A stretch of 64,000 bases of DNA from Sphingomonas hengshuiensis (GTDB lineage Bacteria; Pseudomonadota; Alphaproteobacteria; Sphingomonadales; Sphingomonadaceae): the NCBI GenBank assembly GCA_003240755.1, contig QFNF01000016.1, positions 1 through 64,000 of the forward strand, written 5' to 3'. The position numbers were made by a program, and so were the translations under genes. A model generated the notes under the pieces. The model saw only the letters and a program-made list of their open reading frames with translations. It made no database searches and was not told the DNA's origin. Positions 47,658-56,247 of the stretch are shown here, piece after piece; position 1 is the stretch's first letter, and each line of letters opens with the position of its first letter.

Positions 47658-48193
47658 GCAAGTGGCGGCCGGGCGACCGGAAACCGGGCGGCATCCGTTC
47701 GATGATCCGGGTGGATCAGGCGGGCGAATATGGCGCGACCCGCATCTATGCCGGGCAACTGGCGGTGATGGGCGATCGCAGCCCGATGTCGGCCGCGATC
47801 GAGGGCATGGCGGCACAGGAGGCGGAGCACCGCGCCTATTTCGACGCGCTGATCGCCGAACGCGGCGTGCGACCGACGTTGATCCAGCCGATCTGGGACG
47901 TGGCCGGCTTTGCGCTGGGCGCGGCGACGGCGGCGATCGGGCCGGAAGCCGCGATGGCGTGTACCGCCGCGGTCGAGACCGAGATCGACAGGCATTACGA
48001 GGACCAGTTGGCCGAGCTGGGCGACGACCACCCCGAACTGGGCACCGCGATCCGCAAATTCCAGGCCGAGGAACTGGAGCACAAGGAAGCGGCGCTGGCG
48101 CATGGTGCCGAACGCGCCCCCGCCTATCCACTGCTGTCGGCGACGATCCGTGCGGGCTGTCGCATCGCCATCGAAGTTTCGAAACGCATTTGA
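47654..48193 (+). CDS. coq7: Demethoxyubiquinone hydroxylase Coq7
   Basis: A 179-residue ferritin-like di-iron monooxygenase for the penultimate ubiquinone ring hydroxylation. Iron-ligand motifs are EYGATRIY, QEAEHRAYF, VETEIDRHYEDQ and EELEHKEAAL, in the family order. Start overlaps the dsbB stop. Confidence 0.95.
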   Translation: MSKWRPGDRKPGGIRSMIRVDQAGEYGATRIYAGQLAVMGDRSPMSAAIEGMAAQEAEHRAYFDALIAERGVRPTLIQPIWDVAGFALGAATAAIGPEAAMACTAAVETEIDRHYEDQLAELGDDHPELGTAIRKFQAEELEHKEAALAHGAERAPAYPLLSATIRAGCRIAIEVSKRI

Positions 48194-48225
48194 CCGACCG
48201 GGCGTTACCCGTGCAGGAGGATTTT

Positions 48226-48624
48226 ATGACCCGCTTTCTTCTGGCCGGTGCCGCCGCGATCGCCGCCTTCACCCTGCCCGCCGGACCTGCCGCTGCGCAG
48301 GTGCAGAACGGGACGCTGGTGATCTATGGCGACGACAAATGCCCGACCAATTCCAGCGGCGAGGAAATCGTGGTCTGCGTCCGGCGCAGCGAGCGCGAAC
48401 GTTTCCGCATCCCCAAGGAACTGCGCGATGTCGTGCCGACGCGCGACGGCGAAAGCTGGGCGACGCGGGTCGGCGACAATCTGAACGCCGGCGCAAGCGG
48501 CATCGGCAGTTGCTCGACCGCCGGCGTCGGCGGCCAGACCGGTTGTTTCATCCAGCGCGCCAATGCGGCCCGTGCGGAACGCCGGGCGCAGCGCCAGGCG
48601 GAATCGGCGATCCCGCTGCCCTGA
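48226..48624 (+). CDS. Exported hypothetical protein
   Basis: A 132-residue protein with a clean signal peptide (cleavage near AAAQVQN) and a strong GGAGG ribosome site. The mature part has paired cysteines (DDKCPTNSSGEEIVVCVRR, and SCSTAGVGGQTGCF) that could form disulfides, and a polar, arginine-rich tail. Similar small proteins are common in sphingomonads, but no function is known. Thirty-two bases after coq7. Confidence 0.8.
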   Translation: MTRFLLAGAAAIAAFTLPAGPAAAQVQNGTLVIYGDDKCPTNSSGEEIVVCVRRSERERFRIPKELRDVVPTRDGESWATRVGDNLNAGASGIGSCSTAGVGGQTGCFIQRANAARAERRAQRQAESAIPLP

Positions 48625-48792
48625 CGGCGCTCGACCTCCGGTGGCGGGGCGACCAGCGTCCGTCAGCCCGTAGCAGGACCGGATGCGGCGGCACCGTCCG
48701 TCCCGAGCGGCCGCCGCCGCAACAGGCCCGGTCGCAACGCGAACGGTTCTTTCCGGTGCCGTCATGCGCCGTGGTGAAGCCGTGGTGAAGGA

Positions 48793-50085
48793 TCACCCGC
48801 CCAGCACGTGCATCCACATCGGCTGACCCAGCACGCTGGTCGAGCTCGTCAGCTTTTCGAGCGCCTGCGCGACGCAGCGCTCCGGCCCTTCATGCGTCAC
48901 GATCGCCACCAGCACGCTGCCATCCGGGTTGGCGCCCCGCTGCATCAGGCTTTCGATCGAGACGCCGGCATCGCGCATCGCCGCGGCGATTTCGGCGAGC
49001 ACGCCGACCTTGTCGGCAACCTGCAACCGGACATAGGCACGGCCGCGCCGTTCGCCGGCGGCTTCCGGCGCGGCGGCCGTGAGCGATGCGGCAGGCATCG
49101 CATAGGGCGGGCCGAATTCGCCGCGCGCGATATCGATCAGGTCGGCAACCACCGCGCTGGCGGTCGGGCCATCGCCGGCGCCGCGCCCCTGGAAGAACAG
49201 CCGCCCGACGAAATTCCCCTCGGCCACCACGGCGTTGAGCGATCCGGTGACATGCGCCAGCGGATGGTCGAGCGGCACGAGATGCGGATGCACCCGCTGG
49301 AACAGGCCGCGCGGCCCAGCCTCGCCCACGCCGACCAGCCGGATGCGATAGCCAAGCGCCGCCGCTTCGGCGATGTCGGCGGCCAGCACGTGGCGGATGC
49401 CGGTGATCGCGACCGCGTCGAACGCCGGCGTGGTGCCGAAGGCGAGGCTGGCGAGGATCGACAGCTTGTGCGCGGCGTCGACACCGTCGATGTCGAAGCT
49501 CGGATCCGCCTCCGCAAAGCCCAGTGCCTGCGCCTCGGCCAGCACCTCGGCAAAGTCGCGGCCTTCGGCCTCCATCTTCGACAGGATGAAGTTGCAGGTG
49601 CCGTTGAGGATGCCGAACACCTGCGAGATTTCATTGGCCGCCGCCCCTTCGCGCAGGCCCTTGATGACCGGCACGCCGCCTGCGACCGCCGCCTCGAACT
49701 TCAGCGCGACGCCCTTGCCCTCGGCGGCTTGCGCCAGTTCGAGGCCGTGATGCGCGATCATCGCCTTGTTCGCGGTGACGAAGCTCCTGCCCGCCGCCAG
49801 CGACGTGCGCGCCAGCGTCAGCGCGGGGCCGTCCGATCCGCCGATCAGTTCGACCACCACATCGGCGTCGCCGGTGTGGACCAGCGCTGCGGTATCGTCG
49901 ACCCATTGGTAGCGCGACAGGTCGATCCCGCGATCGCGCGTCCGGTCGCGGGCGGAGACGGCGACGACCTCGATCGGGCGACCGGCACGCCTTGCGATCA
50001 GTTCGCCATTGGTCTCGATAAGCCGAATGACCCCGGCGCCCACGGTTCCAAGGCCGGCGATGGCGACGCGGAGCGGTTCGGTCAT
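48793..50085 (-). CDS. hom: Homoserine dehydrogenase
   Basis: A 430-residue enzyme reducing aspartate semialdehyde to homoserine for threonine and methionine. VAIAGLGTVGAGVIRLIE is the NAD(P) site; VTANKAMIAHHG and the GILNGTCNFILSKM / GFAEADPSFDIDGVDAAHKL signature follow; a C-terminal ACT domain (RAYVRLQVADKVGVLAEIAA) gives threonine feedback. ATG 50085 is chosen from the AGAGGAT ribosome site; the frame extends to 50112. Confidence 0.96.
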   Translation of the reverse strand: MTEPLRVAIAGLGTVGAGVIRLIETNGELIARRAGRPIEVVAVSARDRTRDRGIDLSRYQWVDDTAALVHTGDADVVVELIGGSDGPALTLARTSLAAGRSFVTANKAMIAHHGLELAQAAEGKGVALKFEAAVAGGVPVIKGLREGAAANEISQVFGILNGTCNFILSKMEAEGRDFAEVLAEAQALGFAEADPSFDIDGVDAAHKLSILASLAFGTTPAFDAVAITGIRHVLAADIAEAAALGYRIRLVGVGEAGPRGLFQRVHPHLVPLDHPLAHVTGSLNAVVAEGNFVGRLFFQGRGAGDGPTASAVVADLIDIARGEFGPPYAMPAASLTAAAPEAAGERRGRAYVRLQVADKVGVLAEIAAAMRDAGVSIESLMQRGANPDGSVLVAIVTHEGPERCVAQALEKLTSSTSVLGQPMWMHVLGG

Positions 50086-50117
50086 GATATCCTCTGGTTG
50101 CAGACGTAACAAAATTG

Positions 50118-50140
50118 CGGCCGGAGCATCGCCCCGGCCG
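50118..50140 (-). terminator. Hairpin between the 2OG oxygenase gene and hom
   Basis: CGGCCGG (50118-50124), nine-base loop, CCGGCCG (50134-50140). On the minus strand it is followed by CAATTTTG, a short T-tract, so it can end the minus-strand oxygenase transcript just before hom; TTTCGTTT lies on the other side. Confidence 0.6.
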
Positions 50141-50199
50141 GTTTCGTTTCTCTAGTGGGTGCGAAGCGAGAGGGAAAGGGTGTTGGCCGCCCCCACGTT

Positions 50200-50294
50200 C
50201 GTCATCCCCGCGCAGGCGGGGATCCATACACGCCGACGTCTCGAAAGAACCGCAACGGCGGCGGCTATGGATTCCCGCCTTCGCGGGAATGACG
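50200..50294. repeat. REP-doublet (REPIN-like) element
   Basis: Left half 50200-50228, CGTCATCCCCGCGCAGGCGG onward to ATCCATA; right half 50266-50294, TATGGATTCCCGCCTTCGCG onward to AATGACG, its near reverse complement. The stem changes are compensatory (CCCCGC/GCGGGG versus TCCCGC/GCGGGA), and loops are GCAG and GAAG. It is 95 bases long, matching the element at 17454-17549. Confidence 0.85.
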
Positions 50295-50302
50295 AAAAAG
50301 CG

Positions 50303-51256
50303 TCACTGCTTGATGAGGCCGATCTCGACCAGCCGCTGGTACAGATAGTCGTGCGCGGTGATCGGGGTCTCGTAGCGGTTCGGGCGCTCCGCGCTCACGC
50401 AGCCGGGCAGCGTCTCGATCAGGAAATCGGGCGCGGGGTGGAGGAAGAACGGCATCGAATAGCGCGAATGACCACGGCGTTCGGGCGCCGGATTGACCAC
50501 GCGGTGGGTCGTCGAGGGGAGGACATGGTTGGTCAGGCGTTGCAGCATGTCGCCGACATTCACCACCATCGCACCGGGCGGCGGCGCGACCGGCAACCAC
50601 CGGCCGTCGCGGTCGAGCAGTTCGAGGCCGGCTTCCTCCGCCCCCAGCAGCAGCGTGATGAGGTTGATATCCTCATGCGCGCCCGCGCGGACTTCGGGCG
50701 CATCGGCGGGGACCGGCGGGTAATGGAGCAGGCGCAGCACCGAATTGCCGTCCTTGACCGCGCGGTCGAACCAGTCGGGCGCCAGCCCCAGATAGCGCGC
50801 GATCGCGGACAGCAGCCGGTCGCCGGCCGCATCCAGCGCGGCGAACAGGTCGAGGAACGCCTGACGAAACCCCTCCGGCCGGTCGGGCCAGACATTGGCG
50901 GGCATGACGTCGCCATAGCGATGCCCGGCGGCCAGTTCGCGCCCGACATGCCAGAATTCCTTGAGATCGACATGGGTCGCGCCCTTGGCGATTTCGGTCT
51001 TGAACGGGGTATAGCCGCGTGCACCGCCGCCCCCTTCGACGAAATAGCGGCGCTTGTCCGCCTCGGGCAGGTCGAAGAACGCCCTGGTCATCGCCCAGGC
51101 ACGGTCGATCACGCCCTGGTCGACGCCATGGTCGGACACCATCGCGAAACCGAAGCGTTGGAACGAGCCGCCGAAATCGCGGGCGAAGCCGTCGGGGTCC
51201 TGCTCCGCCCGCGCCATCGAAATCAGCGGAACCTGCGAAAGCGGCGTGTCGGCCAT
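50303..51256 (-). CDS. 2-oxoglutarate/Fe(II) oxygenase, isopenicillin-N-synthase-like
   Basis: A 317-residue cytosolic dioxygenase. The N-terminal DIOX_N part (FQRFGFAMVSDHGVDQGVID) precedes the double-stranded beta-helix with the iron triad His-x-Asp...His: AHEDINLITLL and STTHRVVNP. The 2-oxoglutarate-binding arginine lies in SRYSMPFF. Substrate unknown; homologues in sphingomonads are usually unassigned. Divergent from the MFS exporter gene. Confidence 0.9.
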   Translation of the reverse strand: MADTPLSQVPLISMARAEQDPDGFARDFGGSFQRFGFAMVSDHGVDQGVIDRAWAMTRAFFDLPEADKRRYFVEGGGGARGYTPFKTEIAKGATHVDLKEFWHVGRELAAGHRYGDVMPANVWPDRPEGFRQAFLDLFAALDAAGDRLLSAIARYLGLAPDWFDRAVKDGNSVLRLLHYPPVPADAPEVRAGAHEDINLITLLLGAEEAGLELLDRDGRWLPVAPPPGAMVVNVGDMLQRLTNHVLPSTTHRVVNPAPERRGHSRYSMPFFLHPAPDFLIETLPGCVSAERPNRYETPITAHDYLYQRLVEIGLIKQ

Positions 51257-51375
51257 GGGCTGTAAAATCCTGAAAGATACCGGAACAAGCGATGAAGATA
51301 GACTTAGGGCGGGCAGACGAACAGGGCCATCCTTTGCGTGACCCGGCGGACGACATGCGCCATGGAGGCCGGGTC

Positions 51376-52629
51376 ATGTCGCAGACTTCCGAATCCGTAG
51401 CCGCCGCCCCGCCCCCGCCCGTCTCCGCCGACCGTTCGCCGCTGCCGTTCGGCGAGTTCGTCACGCTGATCGCGGCGCTGATGGCGCTCACCGCGCTCGG
51501 CATCGATTCGATGCTGCCCGCCCTGCCGGCGATCGGCGCCGCCCTGGATGTCGCCGAACCCAATAGCCGCCAGTTCGTCATCACGTCGTTCCTGATCGGC
51601 TTTTCGGTCGCGCAACTGGCCTATGGCCCGCTCGCCGATCGCTTCGGGCGGCGGCCGGTGCTGATCTTCGCGCTCGTCGCCAGCGCGATCACCAATATGG
51701 TCGCCGCGATTTCGGGCAGCTTCATGCTGCTGCTGATCGCGCGCCTCGCCTCCGGCGCGGCGGTCGCGGGCGCGCGGGTGGTGACGGTGGCGCTGGTGCG
51801 CGACTGCTATTCGGGACGCGCGATGGCGCGGGTGATGAGCCTCGCCTTCATCTTCTTCATGGCGGCCCCGGTACTGGCGCCCTCGTTCGGCGAACTGGTG
51901 CTGGCGTTCGGGTCGTGGCGCTGGATCTTCGGGGGTATCGCGATCGTGACGGTCGTGATCCTCGCATGGTTCGTATCGCGCATGCCCGAGACGCTGCCGG
52001 TGTCGGAACGCCAGCCATTGGCGCCGCAGCGCATCCTCGCCGGCTATCGCATCGTGCTGCGGGATCGCTATGCGGTGGGCTATACCGTCGCCGCGGCACT
52101 GTTGTCGGGCGGGCTGTTCGGCTTTGTCGGATCGATCCAGCAGATCATGGAAGTGACGTTCGAACGGCCGAGGCTGCTGACGATCGTCTTCGCCTGTGTC
52201 GCGGGGACGATGGCGGCGGGGTCGTTCTTCAATTCGCGGATCGTCATGCGCTTCGGCACGCGACTGATCTCGCACGCCGCGCTGGTGGGGCTGGTCGTGG
52301 TCGCGGCGGTCCATCTGGCGGTAACGCTGGTCGGGCTGGAATCGCTGGTCAGCTTCATCGTGCTGCAGGCGGTCATGATGGCGTGTTTCGGCCTTGCCAC
52401 CTCGAATTTCTCCGCGATGGCGATGGAAAACATGGGATCGATCGCCGGCACCGCATCGTCGCTGCAGGGGTTCGTATCGATGCTGGCCGGCGCGGTACTG
52501 GGCGCGGTGATCGGCCAGTCGTTCGACGGGACGACGGTGCCGCTCTATGGCGGGTTCCTGGCCCTCGGGCTGATCGCTCTGCTCGTCGTATTTCGCACCG
52601 AACACGGCCGCCTGTTCCACCGCGGGTAG
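51376..52629 (+). CDS. Bcr/CflA-type MFS drug exporter (DHA1)
   Basis: A 417-residue inner-membrane transporter with 12 predicted helices. The first helix holds TALGIDSMLPALPAIGAALD, the loop 2-3 motif reads GPLADRFGRRPVL, and helix 5 has a motif C-like GASFGELVLAF variant (APVLAPSFGELVLAF). ATG 51376 is chosen because GGAGG precedes it at a good distance; ATG 51292 would add 28 polar residues. Family members export bicyclomycin, chloramphenicol and similar compounds. Confidence 0.9.
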   Translation: MSQTSESVAAAPPPPVSADRSPLPFGEFVTLIAALMALTALGIDSMLPALPAIGAALDVAEPNSRQFVITSFLIGFSVAQLAYGPLADRFGRRPVLIFALVASAITNMVAAISGSFMLLLIARLASGAAVAGARVVTVALVRDCYSGRAMARVMSLAFIFFMAAPVLAPSFGELVLAFGSWRWIFGGIAIVTVVILAWFVSRMPETLPVSERQPLAPQRILAGYRIVLRDRYAVGYTVAAALLSGGLFGFVGSIQQIMEVTFERPRLLTIVFACVAGTMAAGSFFNSRIVMRFGTRLISHAALVGLVVVAAVHLAVTLVGLESLVSFIVLQAVMMACFGLATSNFSAMAMENMGSIAGTASSLQGFVSMLAGAVLGAVIGQSFDGTTVPLYGGFLALGLIALLVVFRTEHGRLFHRG

Positions 52630-52684
52630 GAACCGGCCCGCTCGGCTGCGGGTTTCCCCGTCCTGAACCAACAGGAGACACGCC

Positions 52685-53026
52685 ATGGGCGGGCATCAGG
52701 TGAACGGACAGGGTACCGGCGACGACGGCTATGACGAGGATGGCTATGACGAAAGCCAGCGCGCCGAGATACTCGAAGCCACGCGCGACGGGCCGAGCGA
52801 CGGCACGATCCTGACCGACCTCGAACCCGATCTGGGCATGTCCGACGACGAGGACGAGGACGAACTCGACATGGCCGACGACGAGCTTGCGCAGGAAGAC
52901 GACGATGCCGCCGCCACCGGCAAGGGCGACCAGGCCGAGGACGAGTTGCAGGAAGATTTCGACGACGACAACCTCGCCGGGGACGACGACCTCGACGACG
53001 CCGGTCGCGACGCGATAGAACCGTGA
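52685..53026 (+). CDS. Small, extremely acidic protein
   Basis: A 113-residue protein dominated by Asp and Glu, with runs such as MSDDEDEDELDMADDEL. It has almost no basic or hydrophobic residues outside the start, so it is probably disordered. CAGGAG precedes ATG 52685. The stop overlaps the GTG of the lipoprotein gene. Acidic tails like this bind metal ions, nucleic-acid-binding proteins or histone-like partners; function unknown. Confidence 0.65.
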   Translation: MGGHQVNGQGTGDDGYDEDGYDESQRAEILEATRDGPSDGTILTDLEPDLGMSDDEDEDELDMADDELAQEDDDAAATGKGDQAEDELQEDFDDDNLAGDDDLDDAGRDAIEP

Positions 53027-53637
53027 GGACGGCAGGCGGCATCGCGCTAGCCCTGCTGCTGGCCGGCTGTGGCGGTGGCGAACCGGCCGACGACGCCGCC
53101 ATCGTCAACCAGGCGGCGGAAGCGGATCTGGTGCCGGCACCGGTCGCCCCCGCACCGGCCACGCCCCCGGGCGGGGGCATTGTCGATGGGCCGGGCACGA
53201 CCCCGTCGCCAGCCCCCGCGCCCGGTCCGGTGGCGACCGAACCGGGTGCGGATGCCGCGGTTCAGGTGCTCAGGGATTATTTCGCGGCGCTGGGTGACGG
53301 GCGCTATGGTGACGCGTGGCGGCTATGGGGCGGGCGGGGCGAGGCCTCGGGCATGACGCAGGCCGCGTTCGCCGATTCCTTTGCCAGATATGCCGAATAT
53401 CGCGCGGTGACAGGCACGCCGGGCCGGATCGATGCCGGCGCCGGACAGCGGTACATCCGGATCCCGGTGCGGGTGACGGGACGCCTGCGCGACGGGACCC
53501 CGGTAACGCTGGCCGGACCGGTCACGCTGCACCGGACGGGGGATATCGACGGCGCAACCGCCGAACAGCGCGCATGGCGGATTTCCGACAGCGACCTGAA
53601 GCCGCGTCCGGGATCGGAACCGATCGTCCCGCAATGA
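53023..53637 (+). CDS. Putative lipoprotein, unknown function
   Basis: A 204-residue protein. The signal peptide ends in a lipobox LLAGC (cysteine near residue 16), then a glycine spacer and an Ala/Pro-rich linker (about residues 35-75). The rest is a compact domain (VQVLRDYFAALGDGRYGDAW) resembling NTF2-like or DUF4440-like folds. GTG start overlapping the acidic-protein stop; its stop overlaps the thioesterase start (ATGA), so the three genes are translationally coupled. Confidence 0.72.
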   Translation: MRTAGGIALALLLAGCGGGEPADDAAIVNQAAEADLVPAPVAPAPATPPGGGIVDGPGTTPSPAPAPGPVATEPGADAAVQVLRDYFAALGDGRYGDAWRLWGGRGEASGMTQAAFADSFARYAEYRAVTGTPGRIDAGAGQRYIRIPVRVTGRLRDGTPVTLAGPVTLHRTGDIDGATAEQRAWRISDSDLKPRPGSEPIVPQ

Positions 53638-54032
53638 CCCGGCCCCGCTTCACCCGGTCGATCACCGCCGGACCGGACGATATCGACGAACTGGGCCATG
53701 TGAACAATGCCGTCTGGGTCCGCTGGATCCAGGACGTCGCCATCGCGCATTGGAGCGAGGTCGCGACACCGGCGCAGCAGGATGCCTATGTGTGGGTCGT
53801 GACCCGGCACGAGATCGATTATCGCGGCAACGTCGTCGCCGGGGAGACCGTGATCGCCGAAACGTGGGTCGGCGACGCGCCGCGGGGCGCGCGGTTCGAC
53901 CGGTTGATGCGCTTCATGGACGCCACCGGCCGGGTAAAGGTGGAGGCGCGGACGACCTGGGCGATCATGGACCGCCACAGCGGGCGATTGCTGCGCGTGC
54001 CGGCGGAGGTCGCTGAACGGTTTCTGGAATAG
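53634..54032 (+). CDS. Acyl-CoA thioesterase, hotdog fold (4HBT family)
   Basis: A 132-residue hotdog protein. DIDELGHVNNAVWVRWIQD contains the D-x-x-x-H-x-N active-site signature of 4-hydroxybenzoyl-CoA-type thioesterases; YRGNVVAGETVIAETWV is the second core segment. It hydrolyses acyl-CoA, chain unknown. Coupled to the lipoprotein gene; homologues are sometimes near envelope genes. Confidence 0.9.
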   Translation: MTRPRFTRSITAGPDDIDELGHVNNAVWVRWIQDVAIAHWSEVATPAQQDAYVWVVTRHEIDYRGNVVAGETVIAETWVGDAPRGARFDRLMRFMDATGRVKVEARTTWAIMDRHSGRLLRVPAEVAERFLE

Positions 54033-54082
54033 ATCGGTCGTCGCGCCCGTGCGGGCGGGGACGCCGCGCGCGACGCGATGCC

Positions 54083-54112
54083 GGCTCCCCTGCGTCGTCC
54101 GGCAGGGGAGCC
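54083..54112. terminator. Hairpin between convergent thioesterase and SIMPL genes
   Basis: GGCTCCCCTGC (54083-54093), loop of eight, GCAGGGGAGCC (54102-54112): 11 perfect pairs, in the 88-base gap between convergent genes. No T-tract, so a factor-assisted bidirectional end is likely. Confidence 0.6.
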
Positions 54113-54120
54113 CGTCCCGC

Positions 54121-54843
54121 TTACCGCAGCAGGAAGCGTACCGATACGGTCGCGGTCAGATCCTGCTCGCCCGCGGCCAGCGGCGTGGAATCGGCCATCT
54201 TCGCCACCCGCGCCGACGCCATCATCGGCATCGGCATCGGCGGCTGTTCGCCGCCATTCTCGGCGATCGACACGATCCGGTCGACCCGCATCCCGGCCGC
54301 ACGGGCATAGAGTTCGGCGCGGGCCCGTGCCCGGCGGATCGCATCGGCGCGCGCTTCATCCAGCGCGGCGTCCGCCGCGTCGACCGACAGGTTCGGCCCG
54401 TCGATCTGGTTGGCGCCCTGTGCCACCAGTGCATCGAGGATGGCGCCGCTTTTGGCAACGTCGCGGAAGCGGACCGAGACGCTGTTGCTCGCCTGATAGC
54501 CGGTGATCGCGGGCGGCTGGTTCTCCGCATAGCGATATTGCGGCTGCAACTGGATCTGCGCGGTCTGCAGGTCGCGGTCGGCAACGCCGGCCTTGCGCAG
54601 CGCGGCGACGACGCGGGTCATCCGTTGCGCGTTATCGGCAAGCGCGGCGGCGGCGGTCGGCGACTGGCTGACGACACCGGCGCGGATCGTCGCGATGTCG
54701 GGCACCCGCGTCGCCTTTCCCTCGGCCACGACGTCGAGCAGGGTCGCATCGGTCAGGATCGGGTTGGTGGCAGGCACGACCTGTTGCGCGGCGGCGGGCA
54801 GTGCGGTGCCGGCGGCAGCCAGGATCAGGGCGGAACGAAGCAT
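54121..54843 (-). CDS. SIMPL (DUF541) domain exported protein
   Basis: A 240-residue periplasmic protein with a signal peptide ending near PAAAQQV. DVVAEGKATRVPDIATIRAG is the SIMPL/DUF541 opening, and LDEARADAIRRARARAELYA is the conserved central helix. Members associate with the envelope and oxidative-stress resistance; chemistry is unknown. Divergent from the RND efflux operon. Confidence 0.88.
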   Translation of the reverse strand: MLRSALILAAAGTALPAAAQQVVPATNPILTDATLLDVVAEGKATRVPDIATIRAGVVSQSPTAAAALADNAQRMTRVVAALRKAGVADRDLQTAQIQLQPQYRYAENQPPAITGYQASNSVSVRFRDVAKSGAILDALVAQGANQIDGPNLSVDAADAALDEARADAIRRARARAELYARAAGMRVDRIVSIAENGGEQPPMPMPMMASARVAKMADSTPLAAGEQDLTATVSVRFLLR

Positions 54844-54966
54844 CGGCTTTCCCTTTCGAAATATAATCGCAGCGACGGGCGATCGTTACGGACGCGCGTC
54901 AAAACGCACGCTGAACGCAATCGATGCGACGCTTGTCGTTCTTATCGAAAAACGCGATGTGTATGC

Positions 54967-54998
54967 TTGAGATGGGTGCTGTATTGGGGTAATACAGC
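54967..54998 (+). promoter_or_regulatory. Promoter with overlapping operator dyad of the RND efflux operon
   Basis: TTGAGA (54967-54972), 17 bases, TAATAC (54990-54995): a near-consensus sigma-70 promoter. An inverted repeat, GCTGTATT (54978-54985), five bases, AATACAGC (54991-54998), covers the spacer and the -10, exactly where a repressor (TetR type) or a MerR-type activator would bind. No regulator gene adjoins. Confidence 0.65.
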
Positions 54999-55034
54999 GC
55001 CAACGGGCCGGGGGCCTCCTGTAGGATGGGGTGG

Positions 55035-56243
55035 ATGAATTACGAATCGACGACGATGGCGGACGACCGCGCCCAACTGACCGGCCCCGACGGCGCACCG
55101 CGATCGCGCCGCCGCGCGGTCATCGTCGGCATCGTCATCGTCCTGCTGGTCGTGATCGGCACCCTGTGGGCGTTCGGGCGGAAGGGCGGCGATGCACCGG
55201 CCGCGAAGGGCGGCCCGCCCGCCGCCGCTACGGGCGCGCTGCCCAAAGTGACCGTGGTGGTCCCGGGTCGCGAGACGGTGACGCGCAACGTCACCGGCAC
55301 CGGCTCGCTCGCCGCGCGGCGCGAGATGCCGGTCGGCGTCGTCGGCGAAGGCGGGCTCGTCACCCGCGTGCTGGTCGAACCCGGCAGTTGGGTCGGCGCC
55401 GGACAGGTGCTGGCCACGGTCGACCGGTCGGTGCAGGCGCAGACCGCCGAATCGCTGGCGGCGCAGGTTCGCGTCGCGCGCGCCGATGCGCAGATCGCGC
55501 AGACCGAACTCGACCGGTCGAACCAGTTGGTCGAGCGCGGCTTCGTGTCGAAGGCCGATATCGACCGCAAGACCGCGACGCGCGACGCCGCCAACGCCCG
55601 TGTCCGCGTGGCGCAGGCGCAGTTGGCCGAAACGCAGGCGCGCAACCGGCGGCTCGACATCCGTGCCCCCGCCGCCGGGCTGGTGCTCACCCGCGCGGTC
55701 GAACCCGGCCAGGTGATCGGCGGCGGCAGCGGCGTGCTGTTCCGGATCGCGATGGGGGGCCAGATGGAAATGCGCGCGCAACTGTCCGAAGCCGATCTTG
55801 CCTCGGTCCGCGCGGGCGTGCCGGCGCAGGTCGTGCCGGTCGGCGACACGCGCGTGTTCAAGGGCGAGGTGTGGCAGGTGTCGCCCGTGATCGACCCGCA
55901 GACGCGGCAGGGCATCGCCCGCATCGCGCTGCGCTACGACCCCGCGCTGCGTCCGGGCGGCTTTGCCAGCGCGACGATCGCCGCGGGCGCGTCCACCGCG
56001 CCGCTGCTACCCGAATCGGCGGTGCTGAGCGACGACAAGGGCAGCTATGTCTATGTCATCGATGCGCAGGACAAGGCGGTGCGCCGCGACGTGCGCGTGG
56101 CGGAAGTATCGGACGAAGGCGCTCTGATCGCGTCGGGGCTGATGGGCGACGAACGCGTGGTGGCCAGTGCCGGCGCGTTCCTCAATCCGGGGCAGCAGGT
56201 GGTGCCGGTGCGCGCCGCCGCCGGTCCTGCTCGCAAGGAATAG
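55035..56243 (+). CDS. RND efflux periplasmic adaptor (membrane fusion protein)
   Basis: A 402-residue HlyD/MexA-type protein. One N-terminal membrane anchor (about residues 25-47, VIVGIVIVLLVVIGTLW), lipoyl halves around VGEGGLVTRVLVEPGSWVG and DIRAPAAGLVLTRAVEPGQV, an Ala/Arg-rich alpha-hairpin, then beta-barrel and membrane-proximal domains. It links the downstream RND pump to an outer-membrane channel, which is not encoded here. ATG 55035 is preferred for GGGGTGG directly upstream; ATG 55026 and 55056 are alternatives. Confidence 0.9.
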   Translation: MNYESTTMADDRAQLTGPDGAPRSRRRAVIVGIVIVLLVVIGTLWAFGRKGGDAPAAKGGPPAAATGALPKVTVVVPGRETVTRNVTGTGSLAARREMPVGVVGEGGLVTRVLVEPGSWVGAGQVLATVDRSVQAQTAESLAAQVRVARADAQIAQTELDRSNQLVERGFVSKADIDRKTATRDAANARVRVAQAQLAETQARNRRLDIRAPAAGLVLTRAVEPGQVIGGGSGVLFRIAMGGQMEMRAQLSEADLASVRAGVPAQVVPVGDTRVFKGEVWQVSPVIDPQTRQGIARIALRYDPALRPGGFASATIAAGASTAPLLPESAVLSDDKGSYVYVIDAQDKAVRRDVRVAEVSDEGALIASGLMGDERVVASAGAFLNPGQQVVPVRAAAGPARKE

Positions 56244-56247
56244 CGCG

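Noticed and set aside
50086..50302. SAM or threonine-type leader element before hom
   Set aside because: The region contains only the terminator-like hairpin and a REP doublet; no leader peptide with Thr/Met runs or SAM-II-like pairing was found.
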